Assembly (NCBI GenBank): GCA_963803085.1 | Contig: CAWDLE010000002.1 | Span: 22,468-86,467, forward strand | Direction: 5' to 3' | Origin: JACVRW01 sp963803085 | Lineage (GTDB): Bacteria > Actinomycetota > Thermoleophilia > Solirubrobacterales > Thermoleophilaceae | Length of the DNA stretch: 64,000 bases | Shown: one piece after another, positions 8,499-16,587 of the stretch | How positions within the stretch are numbered: position 1 is the stretch's first letter | Layout of the letters: every line of letters begins with the position of its first letter | The notes under the pieces: generated by a model | The model's input: only the letters and a program-made list of their open reading frames with translations | Told to the model about the DNA's origin: nothing | The model's database searches: none | Position numbers and translations under genes: made by a program

Positions 8499-9611
8499 AT
8501 GACCGCAGCCTCGACAGACCTCCCCTCCGTCGTCGTCCTCGGCGGCGGATACGGCGGCATCAACGCCGCCAAGGCGCTCGACGACGTCGCGGACGTGACG
8601 CTCGTGGACCCCACCGAGGCGTTCGTTCACAACGTCGCCGCGTGGCGAGCCCTCGTCGAGCCCGAGTGGCTCGATCGCATCTTCCTGCCGTACGAGCACC
8701 TGCTCGCGAACGGACGCTTCGTCCGTGATCGCGCGGTTGGGGTCGACGGGCGCCGCGTGACGCTGGCCTCGGGCGACGTGCTCGAGCCGGACTACCTCGT
8801 GCTCGCCACAGGCTCGTCCTATCCGTTCCCGGCCAAGACCGAGGAGCCAGACGTCGAGACGGCCCGGTCGCGCTTCCGCGCGGCGCACGAGGCGCTGCTG
8901 GCCGCCGACCGCGCGCTGATCATCGGCGCCGGACCCGCCGGCCTCGAACTCTCCGGGGAGATCAAGGCGTTCTATCCCGACAAGCACGTGACGCTGGCCG
9001 ACGTGTCCGAGGACATCCTCACCGGCCCCTACGACAAGCCGCTGCGCGACGAGCTGCGCCGCCAGCTCGACGGGCTAGGCATCGAGCTGCGCCTCGGCAG
9101 TGCGCTGACCGAGCTGCCGAGCGCTCCGCCGGCCACGCTCGCCCCGATCCGCATCGGGACCGAGGACGGCGGCGAGCTCGTGGCAGACATCTGGTTCCGC
9201 GCCTTCGGCGTGCGGCCACACAGCGAGTACCTCGGAGGCGGATCGCTTGAGGAGCGGCGCGACGAGCGCGGCTACCTCCGCGTGGACGAGCACCTGCGCG
9301 TGCTGGGCGAGACCAACGTCTTCGCCGTCGGCGACGTCTCTGACGCCGACCGTGACATGGCCGGGATCGCCACCAAGCAGGCCGGCGTGGTCGCGGCCAA
9401 CGTCGGGGCGCTGATCGCGGGCGAGGGCGAGCTGACCAGCTGGGAGACGTTCCCGCCGCTGATCGCGATCCCGCTCGGGCCCGAGGGCGGAGCCGGGTTC
9501 ATCGGCGACGGCGTGGCCGACTCCGCCACGATCTCCGAGCTGAAGGGTCAGCACATGCTGGTCGACACCTACGCGTCGCTGTTCGACGCGGTGCCGAGCG
9601 TGCCAAGGTGA
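8499..9611 (+). CDS. FAD-dependent NAD(P)H oxidoreductase (NDH-2/AIFM2-like)
   Basis: 370 residues from the ATG at 8499, preferred over an upstream in-frame ATG because AAGGAG sits 8 nt before it. Two Rossmann motifs: FAD site VVVLGGGYGGINAAKAL at the N-terminus and NAD(P)H site ALIIGAGPAGLELSGEI near residue 150. The later motif TNVFAVGDVSD binds the FAD ribityl chain. No redox-active CxxC is seen, which fits type-II NADH dehydrogenase or quinone-reductase relatives rather than thioredoxin reductase. Likely peripheral-membrane quinone reduction; divergent from HxlR. Confidence 0.85.
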   Translation: MTAASTDLPSVVVLGGGYGGINAAKALDDVADVTLVDPTEAFVHNVAAWRALVEPEWLDRIFLPYEHLLANGRFVRDRAVGVDGRRVTLASGDVLEPDYLVLATGSSYPFPAKTEEPDVETARSRFRAAHEALLAADRALIIGAGPAGLELSGEIKAFYPDKHVTLADVSEDILTGPYDKPLRDELRRQLDGLGIELRLGSALTELPSAPPATLAPIRIGTEDGGELVADIWFRAFGVRPHSEYLGGGSLEERRDERGYLRVDEHLRVLGETNVFAVGDVSDADRDMAGIATKQAGVVAANVGALIAGEGELTSWETFPPLIAIPLGPEGGAGFIGDGVADSATISELKGQHMLVDTYASLFDAVPSVPR

Positions 9612-9618
9612 GAGGTGC

Positions 9619-10074
9619 ATGTACGAGCGGCCGCGCTATCCCCGGATCCTGGTAGCGATCGATGAGACTCCGGCGGCGGCGTTCGCGCTGCGCCACGTGG
9701 TCCCATATGCCCTCGACCAGAACTCTCACCTCACGGTGGTGAGCGTCGCAGCGAACCCGCCCTCCTTCGCGGCCGCCGCGGGCATCTCGCCGCAACAGCT
9801 CGCCGATCAGATCGACCGCGAGGCGGCCACACACCTGCGAGAGGTGGCGGCATCGCTTCCCGAAAACCTGTCGGTCACGACGTTGCTTCGCCACGGCGAC
9901 CCGGCGGAGGAGATCCTCGCGCTCCTGGACGAGCAGCCGTTCGACCTGCTCTGCCTGGGCGCCCGGGGGCGCGGCCGTGTGACCGGAGCTCTGCTGGGAT
10001 CGGTCTCCACCGCCGTCCTACACAACAGCCCGGTTCCTGTGGTCGTGCTCCACCCACCGCCGGCCGAGAGCTAG
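9619..10074 (+). CDS. Universal stress protein (UspA family)
   Basis: 151 residues with the full single-domain UspA fold. It begins YPRILVAIDETPAAAFALRH and carries the ATP-binding motif GARGRGRVTGALLGSVSTAV (G-x2-G-x9-G-S) followed by VPVVVLHPPP. ATP binding is therefore likely. The gene starts 7 bp after the flavoprotein stop and probably shares its transcript, which would tie it to the same redox or stress signal. Confidence 0.9.
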   Translation: MYERPRYPRILVAIDETPAAAFALRHVVPYALDQNSHLTVVSVAANPPSFAAAAGISPQQLADQIDREAATHLREVAASLPENLSVTTLLRHGDPAEEILALLDEQPFDLLCLGARGRGRVTGALLGSVSTAVLHNSPVPVVVLHPPPAES

Positions 10075-10088
10075 CCTCCCGACCCCCG

Positions 10089-10643
10089 ATGGACTACTCA
10101 CGCTTCGTCAAGAAGCTCGAATTGCCGCCCGGATTCACCGCACCCGAGAGGCTCACCTATGAGGACCTCGTGGCCACGGTGCTCACGCGCTCGGACCTTC
10201 ACGACGACGTTCGTGGCATCAACGCCAGCGTCGAGCTGATCCAGAAGACGCGCGGCGGCGGCTGGCCGACCGAGCCGGTAACCGAGGAGGAGAACTTCGT
10301 GGACCTCGTCTGGCACGAGCTCGAGTTCCGCGAAGGGACCTCGTTCGCCTACGCGGTCTACGACGCGGACGGCGGATATCTCGGTTGCGCGTACCTCTAC
10401 CCGATGGGCCGGCGCACGGAGCTGAGCGAAGAGCTTCTGAAGCACGACGTCGACGTGAGCTGGTGGGTCACGCCGGACGCCTACGAGCGCGGCTACTACA
10501 CCAAGCTCCATGCCGCTTTGCGGCACTGGCTCGCCGAGGAGTTCCCGTTCGATGCGGCCTACTACTCGAACGCGGCCATGCCGGAGGATGTGCGAGTCAG
10601 CCCGACTGGACCCGCCGGTAGATCAGCTCGAAGTCGGTCGTGA
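10089..10643 (+). CDS. GNAT-like acetyltransferase
   Basis: 184 residues. The central part reads as a GNAT core: FAYAVYDADGGYLGCAYLYP (beta4-like), DVSWWVTPDAYERGYYTKLH in place of the acetyl-CoA loop, and FDAAYYSNA near the end. The Gly-rich pyrophosphate loop is weak, so this is a divergent member. Its last 47 bp overlap the convergent DUF1579-like gene, and the basic tail TGPAGRSARSRS looks non-conserved, so the original stop may have been lost. Confidence 0.6.
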   Translation: MDYSRFVKKLELPPGFTAPERLTYEDLVATVLTRSDLHDDVRGINASVELIQKTRGGGWPTEPVTEEENFVDLVWHELEFREGTSFAYAVYDADGGYLGCAYLYPMGRRTELSEELLKHDVDVSWWVTPDAYERGYYTKLHAALRHWLAEEFPFDAAYYSNAAMPEDVRVSPTGPAGRSARSRS

Positions 10644-11049
10644 AGTTGCCCGCGTCGTCAGCCAGCTCCCAGCGGCCGGCGATCGTGTTCCCGTCCTCGC
10701 TGATCTTCCCGGTGAAGCGCTGCGGGAACGGCGCGCCGTTCCGCCACAGCCTCCACTCCCCGTCGCCGATGCTCATCTCGTAGATCCGGCACACCCCGCG
10801 CTCGTCGGAGTAGAGCTGGAAGTAGGTGCCGTTGGCCGCGTCGCAACCGATGATCGAGATGCCGTCGGGCGCCTCGGGCTGGTCCACGGTCGAGCGCTCG
10901 ACGAGATGCGCGCCGGAGTCGTGCCACTCGAACGTCGCCCGCCCCTCGCCGGGCCACGGCTCGCCGTCCGCCGACCTCGCTTCGAGCTTCCACTCACCCA
11001 CCAGTGGCTCGAGCCGCTTGAGGGCTTCCTGTGCGGTGGGCTGATCCAT
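10597..11049 (-). CDS. DUF1579-like beta-barrel (lipocalin-type) protein
   Basis: 150 residues without signal peptide. The pattern LKRLEPLVGEWKLEA at the start, then repeated beta strands ending GRWELADDAGNFTTDFELIYRRV, matches small lipocalin-like domains of the DUF1579 group. Function is unknown; a ligand-binding role is plausible. Its ATG shares the A of the upstream TGA (TGATG), so translation is coupled to the 116-residue gene before it. Confidence 0.68.
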   Translation of the reverse strand: MDQPTAQEALKRLEPLVGEWKLEARSADGEPWPGEGRATFEWHDSGAHLVERSTVDQPEAPDGISIIGCDAANGTYFQLYSDERGVCRIYEMSIGDGEWRLWRNGAPFPQRFTGKISEDGNTIAGRWELADDAGNFTTDFELIYRRVQSG

Positions 11050-11399
11050 CAGCGGCGCGATACCGACGCCAGCGGCACCGTGGAGGTCCCGCCACGCTTG
11101 AGCCAGCGAACCGTCACGGTTCCGGCCTTGGCGTCCACCGCCTGGACCTTGCCGATCTCCCCGGTGGCTTTCTTGCGCACATGCCCTGCAGGGAGTGGCG
11201 TGGACGACCGCTCCACGGGACGCGGCGTCGAGCGCCCGCCCTCGCGGCGTTCCGCCCGCTTCGGCTCAGCTGCGGGGGCGGGTCGCCGTCGCGGCGGAGC
11301 GGGCGCCTGCTCGGGCTTTTTGAGCACCTTCTCGAGCGGCACCATGTTCGCGCCCGTGCCCTTCGTTTCGGTATCCAGAACCCATGTCTTCTTAGCCAT
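11049..11399 (-). CDS. Conserved basic Pro/Ala-rich protein of unknown function
   Basis: 116 residues: a short N-terminal block KKTWVLDTETKGTGANMVPL, a disordered Pro/Arg/Ala linker (about 28-75), and a C-terminal KOW/SH3-like strand pair IGKVQAVDAKAGTVTVRWL. I have seen the N-terminal block in hypothetical proteins of actinobacteria but know no function. The basic linker would allow nucleic-acid binding (inference). It starts 28 bp from the divergent GH16 gene and is coupled to the DUF1579-like gene. Confidence 0.6.
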   Translation of the reverse strand: MAKKTWVLDTETKGTGANMVPLEKVLKKPEQAPAPPRRRPAPAAEPKRAERREGGRSTPRPVERSSTPLPAGHVRKKATGEIGKVQAVDAKAGTVTVRWLKRGGTSTVPLASVSRR

Positions 11400-11426
11400 A
11401 TTCGGCTATCAATTCTAGAGACGACG

Positions 11427-12173
11427 ATGCGCGACCATTTCGACGGAAGCAACCTCGACGACGAGGTATGGATCCCGCACTACCTGCCTCAGTGGAGCTC
11501 CAGGGCGGACAGCGCGGCGACGTACGAGGTCGCCGGGTCGGAGCTGCGTCTCACCATTCCGGCGGACCACGGACTCTGGTGCGCCGAGGACCACCAGCCC
11601 CCGCTGAGGGTCTCGGGGATTCAGTCGGGAGTCTTCTCGGGCGAGGTCGGGAGCACGACCGGGCAGCAGCCGTACCGCGACGGCGTGGTCGTGCGCGAGT
11701 TCCAGCCGGCGCACTGGGGCTGGACGCCGGAGTACGGGCTGCTCGAGGTGAGAGCCCGGATGGAGCTGAGCCCGCGCTCGATGGCGGCGGTGTGGATGGT
11801 CGGCCTGGAGGACCAAGCCTCGCGCTCCGGCGAGATCTGCATCTTCGAGGTCTTCGGCGATGCGATCTCGAGCGAGGACGGTGTGCCGACGGCTGCGGTC
11901 GGCATGGGCGTGCATCCCTTCCGCGATCCAGCGATCACGGACGACTTCGCGGCACCGCGACTCGCCATCGACGTGAGCGAGTTCCACGTCTACGCCGCCG
12001 ACTGGCGCCCCGGCCGCGTGGACTTCCTCGTGGATGGCGAGCAGGTGAGGACCGTCCACCAGGCGCCCGACTATCCGATGCAGATGATGGTGGCCGTGTT
12101 CGACTTCCCCGACAAGGCGGATGCGGCGCCGGCGGACCACCTCCCGCTCCTGGCCGTGGATTACGTGCGCTGA
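11427..12173 (+). CDS. Glycoside hydrolase family 16-like protein, intracellular, altered active site
   Basis: 248 residues from the ATG at 11427; the longer open frame upstream overlaps the divergent gene and is not used. The GH16 jelly-roll is recognisable (DGVVVREFQPAHWGW; MAAVWMVGLEDQ; FHVYAADWRPGRVDFLVDG). The catalytic strand normally reads E-[ILV]-D-x-x-E; here it is GEICIFEVFG, with nucleophile E136 and acid/base E141 kept but the assisting Asp replaced by C138. There is no signal peptide, odd for a polysaccharide hydrolase. It overlaps the convergent DDAH gene by 13 bp. Confidence 0.75.
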   Translation: MRDHFDGSNLDDEVWIPHYLPQWSSRADSAATYEVAGSELRLTIPADHGLWCAEDHQPPLRVSGIQSGVFSGEVGSTTGQQPYRDGVVVREFQPAHWGWTPEYGLLEVRARMELSPRSMAAVWMVGLEDQASRSGEICIFEVFGDAISSEDGVPTAAVGMGVHPFRDPAITDDFAAPRLAIDVSEFHVYAADWRPGRVDFLVDGEQVRTVHQAPDYPMQMMVAVFDFPDKADAAPADHLPLLAVDYVR

Positions 12174-12931
12174 ACGAGGACGGAGAGGCAGGTCACGCAG
12201 CCCTCCATCTTCTCGAACTCGCCGATCTCGACGGCGATCACGTCAAAGCCCCAGTCGTCGAACAGCTCGGCCGACCGGGGCGCGGACGCTGCCATCAGGA
12301 CGGTGCCGTCGCCTAGCAGGATCACGTGCGATCCCGCCTCCTCGGGCACGATCCGCATCGTCGGGAACGGCGAGGTGTCGAGCAGCGACGGATCCGCGGC
12401 GATGACCGTGCCGTCAGGCAGGGCGGTGACCGCGGACTTCAGGTGCAGGACCCGCTGGAGCGGCACGGGGACCACGGTGAAGCCGTGGGCCGCCACGAGC
12501 CCGCGCAACTGGCGAATGCCCTCGCCGTTCGTGCGCCCGCCACGACCGACGTAGAGCGTCGTGCCGACCCGGAGCACGTCCCCGCCGTCGAGCGTGCCGG
12601 GCTCCTCGATCCGCGCGATGTCCAGTCCGAGCAGCCGGACGGCCTTCTCGGTGCCCTCGACCTCAGCGCGCCGCTCGGCCGCCCCCGGCCTCGTGATGAC
12701 GGCCAGCTCGCCGCACACGACCACGGTGTCCTCGACGAACGCGGAGTCGGGCATGTCGTCGGCAGGGGGAACCTCGCGGATGTCCCAGCCCGCGTCTGCA
12801 ACCGCTGAGACGTAGCCGGCGTGCTGCTCCGCGGCGAGCGTGGCATCGACTGGCGCGCGATCGCCGTAGGTGACGATGCCGTCGGCCATTCGACTGCTGG
12901 GGCGGCGGACCAGGGCGATGCGCTCGTTCAC
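12161..12931 (-). CDS. Dimethylarginine dimethylaminohydrolase (DDAH) family
   Basis: 256 residues from a GTG start. Pentein-fold guanidino-modifying enzyme: substrate-binding DSAFVEDTVVV (about 62-72), TLDGGDVLRVG, catalytic His in LHLKSAVTAL (H163), and nucleophile Cys in EGCVTCLSVL (C248, with C245 nearby). DDAH hydrolyses N-omega-methylated arginines to citrulline and methylamines; arginine deiminase is less likely because of the short length. Cytoplasmic, single gene. Confidence 0.88.
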   Translation of the reverse strand: MNERIALVRRPSSRMADGIVTYGDRAPVDATLAAEQHAGYVSAVADAGWDIREVPPADDMPDSAFVEDTVVVCGELAVITRPGAAERRAEVEGTEKAVRLLGLDIARIEEPGTLDGGDVLRVGTTLYVGRGGRTNGEGIRQLRGLVAAHGFTVVPVPLQRVLHLKSAVTALPDGTVIAADPSLLDTSPFPTMRIVPEEAGSHVILLGDGTVLMAASAPRSAELFDDWGFDVIAVEIGEFEKMEGCVTCLSVLVQRT

Positions 12932-13046
12932 GCGCCGGACGCTATCCGGACGACGACGCTACAGCCATAAGGCATCGGGGCCACCACCGAACCCGCTTAA
13001 GTGGCAGCGCGGTTGCGGTGGGCCCACCTCATGAGACGATGGGCTC

Positions 13047-15047
13047 GTGGACAGGTCCTCCCCTTGGCCCTGGGTCCTCGCGGCTGCGGCCGTGGGGTTA
13101 GGCGTGCTCGGGACGGTGCTGAACGCGCTGGCGGGCTCGCACGGAGAGCCGGCGTGGCAGTGGGCGCTCGGGGCCGTCGTGACGCTCGCGTCGTGCGGGG
13201 TCGGGCTGCTGGTGGCGGTGCGGCGACCAGGTCATCCGATCGCCTGGCTGCTGATCGGGAACGCGTTGCTAATGGCCAGTTTCGGCGTCGCGGAGGCCTA
13301 CGCGGCGTATGCCCTGCAGGAGCAGCCCGGCGCTCTCCCTGGCCCCGAGTGGGCGGTGCTGTGGGATCAGTCGGCCTGGCCGCTCCTCTTCGCGGTGCTG
13401 ATCGCGATCGCGTTCGTCTTTCCCGATGGCCGACTGCCCTCGCCGAAGTGGCGGCGCGTTGCGTTCGCCGCCACCGCGTCCGTAGCGGCCTTTCTCGTCC
13501 TGAGCTTCTTCGACAGCGAGCCCTTCGAATCGCCCTACGAGGACGTCGACAGGCCACTGCCAGGGCTCCCCGGCGTGTTCGGAGTGCTCTGGCCGCTCGC
13601 CTTCCTCGGCATGCTCGCCGGCCTGCTTGCAGGGGTCCAGGCCGTGCGCGTGCGCTTCCGGCGCGCCACCGGGATCGAGCGCCTTCAGCTCAAGTGGCTG
13701 GCCTACACCGCCGTGCTGGTTCCGGCGACGCTGCTCGTCTGCGTGGCGGGGGCGCTCGCGACCGGCAACGGCGACGACGGGGCCGTCTTCACCGCCCTCT
13801 TCTTCTTCATGCTCGGGGCCATCCCGACGTCGGTCGGCGTGGCGGTGCTTCGCTACCGGCTCTACGAGATCGACCGGGTCATCAACCGCACGCTCGTCTA
13901 CGGCGTGCTCACCCTGCTGCTCGCGGGGACCTATGCGGCGACCACCCTGCTGCTCGGCACAGGGCTCGGCAGCGGCTCGGCGTGGCCGACGGCCGTGGCA
14001 ACGCTGCTCGTGGCGGTCGCGTTCCGGCCGCTGCGCGCGCGGGTGCAGGACGCGGTCGACCGCCGCTTCAGCCGCGCTCGCTACGACGCGCGCACGCGCA
14101 TCGTGGGCTTCCTCGAGGACCTGCGCGCCGGACGCGCCGCTCCCGAGGCGGTCGAGCAGCTGCTCCGCGAGGTGCTCTCCGATCCCCGGCTCGAGCTGCG
14201 CTTTTTCCTGCCCGAGAGCGAGCTCTACGTCGACTCGCGTGGCCGTTCCATCGGCGACCAGGCGCAGGACGGTCGGATACGAACGCCAATCACACGCGCG
14301 GGGCTCCCGCTTGGGATGGTGCTCCACAGCCCCGTCGACGAGGGGCGGCCGGGATTGCTCGAGGACGTCGTCGAGGCGGCCGGACTCGCGATCGAGATCG
14401 CAAGGCTCCGCGTGGAGCTGCGCCGCCAGCTCGACGAGGTGGAGGCCTCGCGCGCGCGGATCGTGTCCGCCGGCTATGAGGAGCGGCGGCGGCTCGAGCG
14501 CGACCTGCACGACGGGGCCCAGCAGCGGCTGATCTCGATCGGCCTCGCGCTGCGCCACGCGCAACACGAGCTGGGCGACTCGCCCGAGAAGGCCGTCGAG
14601 TCGATTGACGGCGCTGTTAGGGAGATCGACATCGCCGCGGGCGAGCTCCAGGAGCTCGCCCGCGGAGTCCGGCCGGCGCAGCTCGACACGGGGCTCACCC
14701 CGGCTCTCAGGGAGCTGGCCGCCCGCGCTCCTCTGCCGGTTCAGGTGAGGGCGAACGGAGAGCGCTTTCCGCAGGAGCTCGAGGCCGCGGCGTACTTCAT
14801 CGCAAGCGAGGGGCTGACCAACGCGGTGAAGCATTCAGCGGCTCGGCAGGTCACGCTGAGCGCGGAGCGGCTGAACGGAACGCTCGCGATCTCGATCTCG
14901 GACGACGGGATCGGTGGGGCCGCACCAAACGGGGGCAGCGGGCTGCGAGGACTGGCTGACCGAGCGGCAGCCCACGGGGGCACGCTCGCGATTAAGAGCG
15001 AGCGAGACCAAGGCACCGTCCTCACCGTGGAGCTGCCGTGCGAGTAG
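13047..15047 (+). CDS. Membrane sensor histidine kinase (NarL-type, HisKA_3)
   Basis: 666 residues from GTG. About eight hydrophobic segments cover residues 5-330, followed by a GAF-like linker, a short coiled coil, the dimerisation box ERRRLERDLHDGAQQRL with the phospho-acceptor His, and a complete HATPase domain (N-box SEGLTNAVKHSA, D-box ISDDGIGG, GSGLRGLADR). The last 10 bp overlap the response regulator gene, so the two form a coupled pair. Signal unknown. This intact kinase is a useful comparison for the degenerate pair at 32733-35957. Confidence 0.92.
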   Translation: MDRSSPWPWVLAAAAVGLGVLGTVLNALAGSHGEPAWQWALGAVVTLASCGVGLLVAVRRPGHPIAWLLIGNALLMASFGVAEAYAAYALQEQPGALPGPEWAVLWDQSAWPLLFAVLIAIAFVFPDGRLPSPKWRRVAFAATASVAAFLVLSFFDSEPFESPYEDVDRPLPGLPGVFGVLWPLAFLGMLAGLLAGVQAVRVRFRRATGIERLQLKWLAYTAVLVPATLLVCVAGALATGNGDDGAVFTALFFFMLGAIPTSVGVAVLRYRLYEIDRVINRTLVYGVLTLLLAGTYAATTLLLGTGLGSGSAWPTAVATLLVAVAFRPLRARVQDAVDRRFSRARYDARTRIVGFLEDLRAGRAAPEAVEQLLREVLSDPRLELRFFLPESELYVDSRGRSIGDQAQDGRIRTPITRAGLPLGMVLHSPVDEGRPGLLEDVVEAAGLAIEIARLRVELRRQLDEVEASRARIVSAGYEERRRLERDLHDGAQQRLISIGLALRHAQHELGDSPEKAVESIDGAVREIDIAAGELQELARGVRPAQLDTGLTPALRELAARAPLPVQVRANGERFPQELEAAAYFIASEGLTNAVKHSAARQVTLSAERLNGTLAISISDDGIGGAAPNGGSGLRGLADRAAAHGGTLAIKSERDQGTVLTVELPCE

Positions 15048-15694
15048 TGATCGCCGAGGACCAGGTGCTCCTGAGGGAGGGCCTGGCGCGCCTCTTCGAG
15101 GACGGCGGGCACGAGGTGGTCGCCTCGCTTGCGGACGCCGAGCACCTTCCGGCGGCGGTGGCGGGGCATCGCCCCGATCTCGTGGTCCTGGACGTGCGCA
15201 TGCCGCCCACGTTCACGGACGAGGGGGCGCGCGCCGCCAAGCAGATCAAGGAGGAGCATCCTGAGCTCGGGGTGCTCGTCCTCTCCCAGCACGTCGAGAC
15301 AGCCCATGCGGTCGAGCTCGTGAGCCAGGGCGGGTTCGGCTATCTCCTCAAGAACCGCGTGCTCGACGTCGGAGCGTTCCTCGCGGCCGCGGAGCGCGTG
15401 GCCGAGGGCGGCTCAGCGCTCGATCCTCAGGTGGTGGCGAGCCTCGTGTCCCCAGGAAGTGCGGCGGACGACCCGCTCGCGGCACTCTCCGGACGCGAGC
15501 GCGAGGTGCTCGAGCTGATGGCCGAGGGCCTCACCAACGCGGGAATCGCGAAGCGGTTGGTCCTGAGCGAGCGCACGGTCGAGGCGCATGTGCGCAGCGT
15601 GCTGATGAAGCTCTCGATTCCCGAGAGTGGCGATGCTCACCGGCGGGTGCTCGCCGTGCTCGCCCACCTCACCGCGGCGCAGATCCAGTACTAG
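15038..15694 (+). CDS. NarL/LuxR-type response regulator
   Basis: 218 residues starting GTG inside the kinase stop region. Receiver domain: acidic pair IAEDQ, phospho-acceptor Asp in LVVLDVRMP, conserved Lys in GYLLKNRV. C-terminal LuxR HTH: LSGREREVLELMAEGLTNAG and LVLSERTVEAHV. Cognate partner of the upstream kinase; targets are not evident, though the small membrane gene 90 bp downstream could be one. Confidence 0.93.
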   Translation: MRVVIAEDQVLLREGLARLFEDGGHEVVASLADAEHLPAAVAGHRPDLVVLDVRMPPTFTDEGARAAKQIKEEHPELGVLVLSQHVETAHAVELVSQGGFGYLLKNRVLDVGAFLAAAERVAEGGSALDPQVVASLVSPGSAADDPLAALSGREREVLELMAEGLTNAGIAKRLVLSERTVEAHVRSVLMKLSIPESGDAHRRVLAVLAHLTAAQIQY

Positions 15695-15783
15695 CGCTTA
15701 GCGAGAACGAGTGCCTGCCCCGATGTGGCGCGGCGCGGCCGAGCTTAGGTTGGCGGAAAGGAAGCCAACCAACAGGAGGAAGC

Positions 15784-16083
15784 ATGTCCACGCACGCCGC
15801 CCGACCCGCAGTAGACGTCGCCCCCAGCGCTCCGGCGCGCCCCAGACTTGCCCTCGCTCTCGCGCTGCTCTCGGTCCCGGGAGTCACGATCACCTGGGAC
15901 CTCTCGGGAGCCGCCGGCTTCGCCGGCACGGCCGTGGGCATCGCCGCGATCGTCGTCGGCCTGCAGGCCCGTTCGCGGCTCGCCGGGCAAAAGGGCGCAC
16001 TGATGGCCACCGTCGCCGTTGCCATAGCGACGCTCGCGGTCCTGTCCGTCGTCTTCTTCATGATCGCCGGAGCGCCGGACTGA
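15784..16083 (+). CDS. Small two-helix membrane protein (DUF4190-like)
   Basis: 99 residues preceded by AGGAGG 5 nt before the ATG. A short Pro/Ala-rich cytoplasmic N-terminus is followed by hydrophobic segments at about 23-60 (ALALALLSVPG; GFAGTAVGIAAIVVGLQA) and 73-95 (LMATVAVAIATLAVLSVVFF). The layout with a short basic loop (RSRLAGQKG) resembles DUF4190-type integral membrane proteins. Function unknown. Confidence 0.7.
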   Translation: MSTHAARPAVDVAPSAPARPRLALALALLSVPGVTITWDLSGAAGFAGTAVGIAAIVVGLQARSRLAGQKGALMATVAVAIATLAVLSVVFFMIAGAPD

Positions 16084-16256
16084 TGCGGGGGACGCACAGC
16101 CAGCACGGCCGCCAGGCCAACCGCCGCGCCGTCGCCGCGGCGGCCTGCGGAACCGCGTCGCCGCTTCAGGCCACGGCGGCGGCCCCGTTCTGGCGAGCAC
16201 TGAGGGACGAGAGTGCGATCTGGACCCTCATGCAGCTGCCGTCAGGACGCGACTAA
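16083..16256 (+). CDS. Possible small coupled protein, unknown
   Basis: 57 codons whose ATG overlaps the preceding TGA by one base (TGATG). The product is Ala/Arg-rich and then ends FWRALRDESAIWTLMQLP, which is more protein-like than random. No family recognised. It ends 4 bp before the convergent cupin stop. May equally be untranslated 3' sequence. Confidence 0.3.
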   Translation: MRGTHSQHGRQANRRAVAAAACGTASPLQATAAAPFWRALRDESAIWTLMQLPSGRD

Positions 16257-16260
16257 ATCA

Positions 16261-16542
16261 CTATCGCTTGAGCTCGATCTCGACGAAGACGGCGGGAGCG
16301 TTGGCGACGACGTCGTGCGACGTTCCCGCCGTACCGAGATACGGCACGCCGGCCGGTTGCGTCATGGCGTGTGTGCCGCCTTCAGCGTCGGTGATCGTGA
16401 ACGTTCCGCCCGTGACGGGCACGACGATGTAGTCGTACTCATGGACGTGGTGTCCGGTGTTGGCGCCCTCGACTTCGAACGTCCACGTCGTGATCCGAAT
16501 CCGATCGTTGTCGACGGTCGTCGTTGACCCCGCGCTGCCCAT
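16261..16542 (-). CDS. Small cupin-domain protein
   Basis: 93 residues from the ATG at 16542; the frame is open further upstream but that region carries a perfect palindrome and the divergent gene. Cupin motif 1 is seen as TGHHVHEYDYIVVPVTGG (H-x-H-x4-Y) with GGTFTI, and motif 2 as AGTSHDVVANAP. Probably a metal-binding single-domain cupin with enzymatic or sensor role. Divergent from the SDR gene at 16588. Confidence 0.8.
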   Translation of the reverse strand: MGSAGSTTTVDNDRIRITTWTFEVEGANTGHHVHEYDYIVVPVTGGTFTITDAEGGTHAMTQPAGVPYLGTAGTSHDVVANAPAVFVEIELKR

Positions 16543-16559
16543 GCCGTCGATGCTGACGT

Positions 16560-16586
16560 ACTCACGGTTTCGGTACAACCGTGAGT
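16560..16586. promoter_or_regulatory. Perfect 10-bp inverted repeat between cupin and SDR genes
   Basis: ACTCACGGTT and its exact complement AACCGTGAGT are separated by 7 nt (TCGGTAC). The site sits between two divergent genes and touches the start of the SDR gene. Likely an operator for a dimeric regulator not encoded next door, or a hairpin at the SDR start. Confidence 0.55.
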
Positions 16587-16587
16587 G

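Noticed and set aside
13001..14479. Long plus-strand frame overlapping the sensor kinase
   Set aside because: Arg/Ala/Gly-rich shadow; the kinase frame carries membrane helices and the His box.
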